Shown: piece by piece, positions 54,045 through 64,000 of the stretch | Position numbering within the stretch: the first letter of the stretch is position 1 | Layout of the letters: the number at the start of each line of letters is the position of its first letter | DNA from: Notamacropus eugenii | Taxonomy: Eukaryota; Chordata; Mammalia; Diprotodontia; Macropodidae | Assembly (NCBI RefSeq): GCF_028372415.1 | Contig: NC_092875.1 | Location: 147,158,856 to 147,222,855 of the forward strand | Direction: 5' to 3' | Length of the DNA stretch: 64,000 bases | The notes under the pieces: model-generated | Databases searched by the model: none | What the model saw: the letters and a program-made list of their open reading frames with translations, nothing else | Told to the model about the DNA's origin: nothing | Position numbers and translations under genes: made by a program

Positions 54045-54438
54045 GTTTTGTTTACTTCTGTGGCTTTATTTAACAGATATAAAACAATTTTAAACAACTC
54101 CAACTTTTATAGCAACTCTCATTATGAATTTGTTTAGCTGCTACATTGACAAAGCAAAGGTAGAGGAGGAGAAGAGAGAACCTGTCTGACAAAAATGAGG
54201 CTGTTAGTAATGGGACCTGGGGTGGGGGAGAAGTGTGTGTACCAACAGCAAACTCCTCAAACTGTCTTAAACATTTGTAACATGACATTAAAAAAAAAGA
54301 AAGTCTGAAGACACACTACTAGATTACATCTGTAAAAAAAAAAAAGTTTAACTTATTTTTTCAAAGTACAAAAAGTTTCTTAAAATAAACTGTTTAAAAT
54401 GTATTCAAAAGGAGGTAGGGAATGAAGCCTTGCAGAAT
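54045..54438 (-). other. CTHRC1: CTHRC1 3' untranslated region (inferred)
   Basis: Sequence between the CTHRC1 stop and the first minus-strand AATAAA (54070-54065). A 3'UTR of about 390 nt is compatible with the short 3'UTR of the human gene. The end point is inferred from the hexamer plus about 20 nt. Confidence 0.65.
54065..54070 (-). terminator. Candidate poly(A) signal of CTHRC1
   Basis: AATAAA on the minus strand (TTTATT on the plus strand), the first such hexamer downstream of the stop. Confidence 0.65.
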
Positions 54439-63529
<9,091 letters not shown>

Positions 63530-63894
63530 CTAGGGAGAGAGAAAGAGAAAGGGAGAGAAAAACCACCATAACATAGTTTAATTATAATGCAAAGACATAC
63601 CCGGAAAACAGCATTTGAGAATTTTAAATGATGTTTTTGTCCATATGGCTCTACATAAGAAAACATTGACAAAATTTTTTTGGAATAATATGATACATGA
63701 CTTTAACAAAAGTAGTGTTTACGTCAGCCAGCCATAATCCAGATTATTACTGAAAGCATAATTTTATACATTACAGTGAAGAATTTGGTACTGCCATTTT
63801 ATATCACTGTACACCCATGATCAAAGAGGAAATACATGTTCCCTTATATGTCATAATGAACTCTGAAAACTACTGCCAGTCTTTCAGCCCCTGA

Positions 63895-64000
63895 GGCTTA
63901 CAACATCTAAAATCTTTGATTTTTCTCTCCCTCATCCTGCAGATCCAATTGGACACCAAGTCTCACCAATTCTCCCTCCAAAAGATCACCCGCATTCTAC
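63895..64000 (+). repeat. L2 fragment at the right edge
   Basis: CATCCTGCAGATCCAATTGG, ACACCAAGTCTCACCAATTC, CCTCCAAAAGATCACCCGCA, an L2 ORF2 block also seen at 52,150-52,190. Continues past the window. Confidence 0.55.

Noticed and set aside
63530-64000. Search for CTHRC1 exon 1 with signal peptide.
   Set aside because: The stretch is AT-rich with an L2 piece at its end and has no leucine-rich signal-peptide frame; exon 1 is beyond the right edge.

Overview
This is vertebrate nuclear DNA, and the repeats identify a marsupial. There are three multi-exon genes with GT-AG (once GC-AG) introns, a CpG-island promoter, and interspersed repeats of marsupial type: tRNA-derived SINEs, L1 3' ends and a half-L1 (HAL1-like), RTE LINEs with their characteristic tail, and L2 and CR1/L3 relics. 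I cannot name the species from sequence alone. Gene order DCAF13 (-) / SLC25A32 (+) / CTHRC1 (-) corresponds to the block I know from human 8q22.3.

Layout. Positions 1-12,064 hold the 5' half of DCAF13 (minus strand, coding exons 1-6, residues 1-234 of about 445); the remaining exons lie beyond the left edge. Positions 11,750-13,070 form a CpG island, and the 499 bp between the two start codons must hold a shared head-to-head promoter. SLC25A32 runs from 12,564 to 37,603 on the plus strand with all seven coding exons intact (316 aa), and its 3'UTR probably ends near 38.6-38.85 kb. From 38.85 to 54.05 kb is gene-free DNA between two tail-to-tail genes. It is built largely of nested CR1/L3, SINE, RTE, L2 and hAT-type relics, including two inverted RTE copies. 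From 54,045 to the right edge lies CTHRC1 (minus strand, coding exons 4, 3 and 2, residues 51-243); exon 1 with the signal peptide lies beyond the right edge.

The genes do unrelated jobs. DCAF13/Sof1 is a WD40 protein of the small-subunit processome and a CRL4 substrate receptor. SLC25A32 is the inner mitochondrial membrane folate/FAD carrier. CTHRC1 is a secreted collagen-triple-helix glycoprotein. Only the first two share a regulatory region.

I found no new gene system. The most informative non-genic observations are a GC-AG intron in DCAF13, a complete HAL1-like insertion flanked by 16-bp target-site duplications with an ERV LTR inside it, an LTR with 5-bp duplications, a CR1/L3 copy split by a SINE and an RTE, and a near full-length 7SL RNA retropseudogene in a CTHRC1 intron. 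Most repeat boundaries are read by eye and should be taken as within about 10-30 bp.
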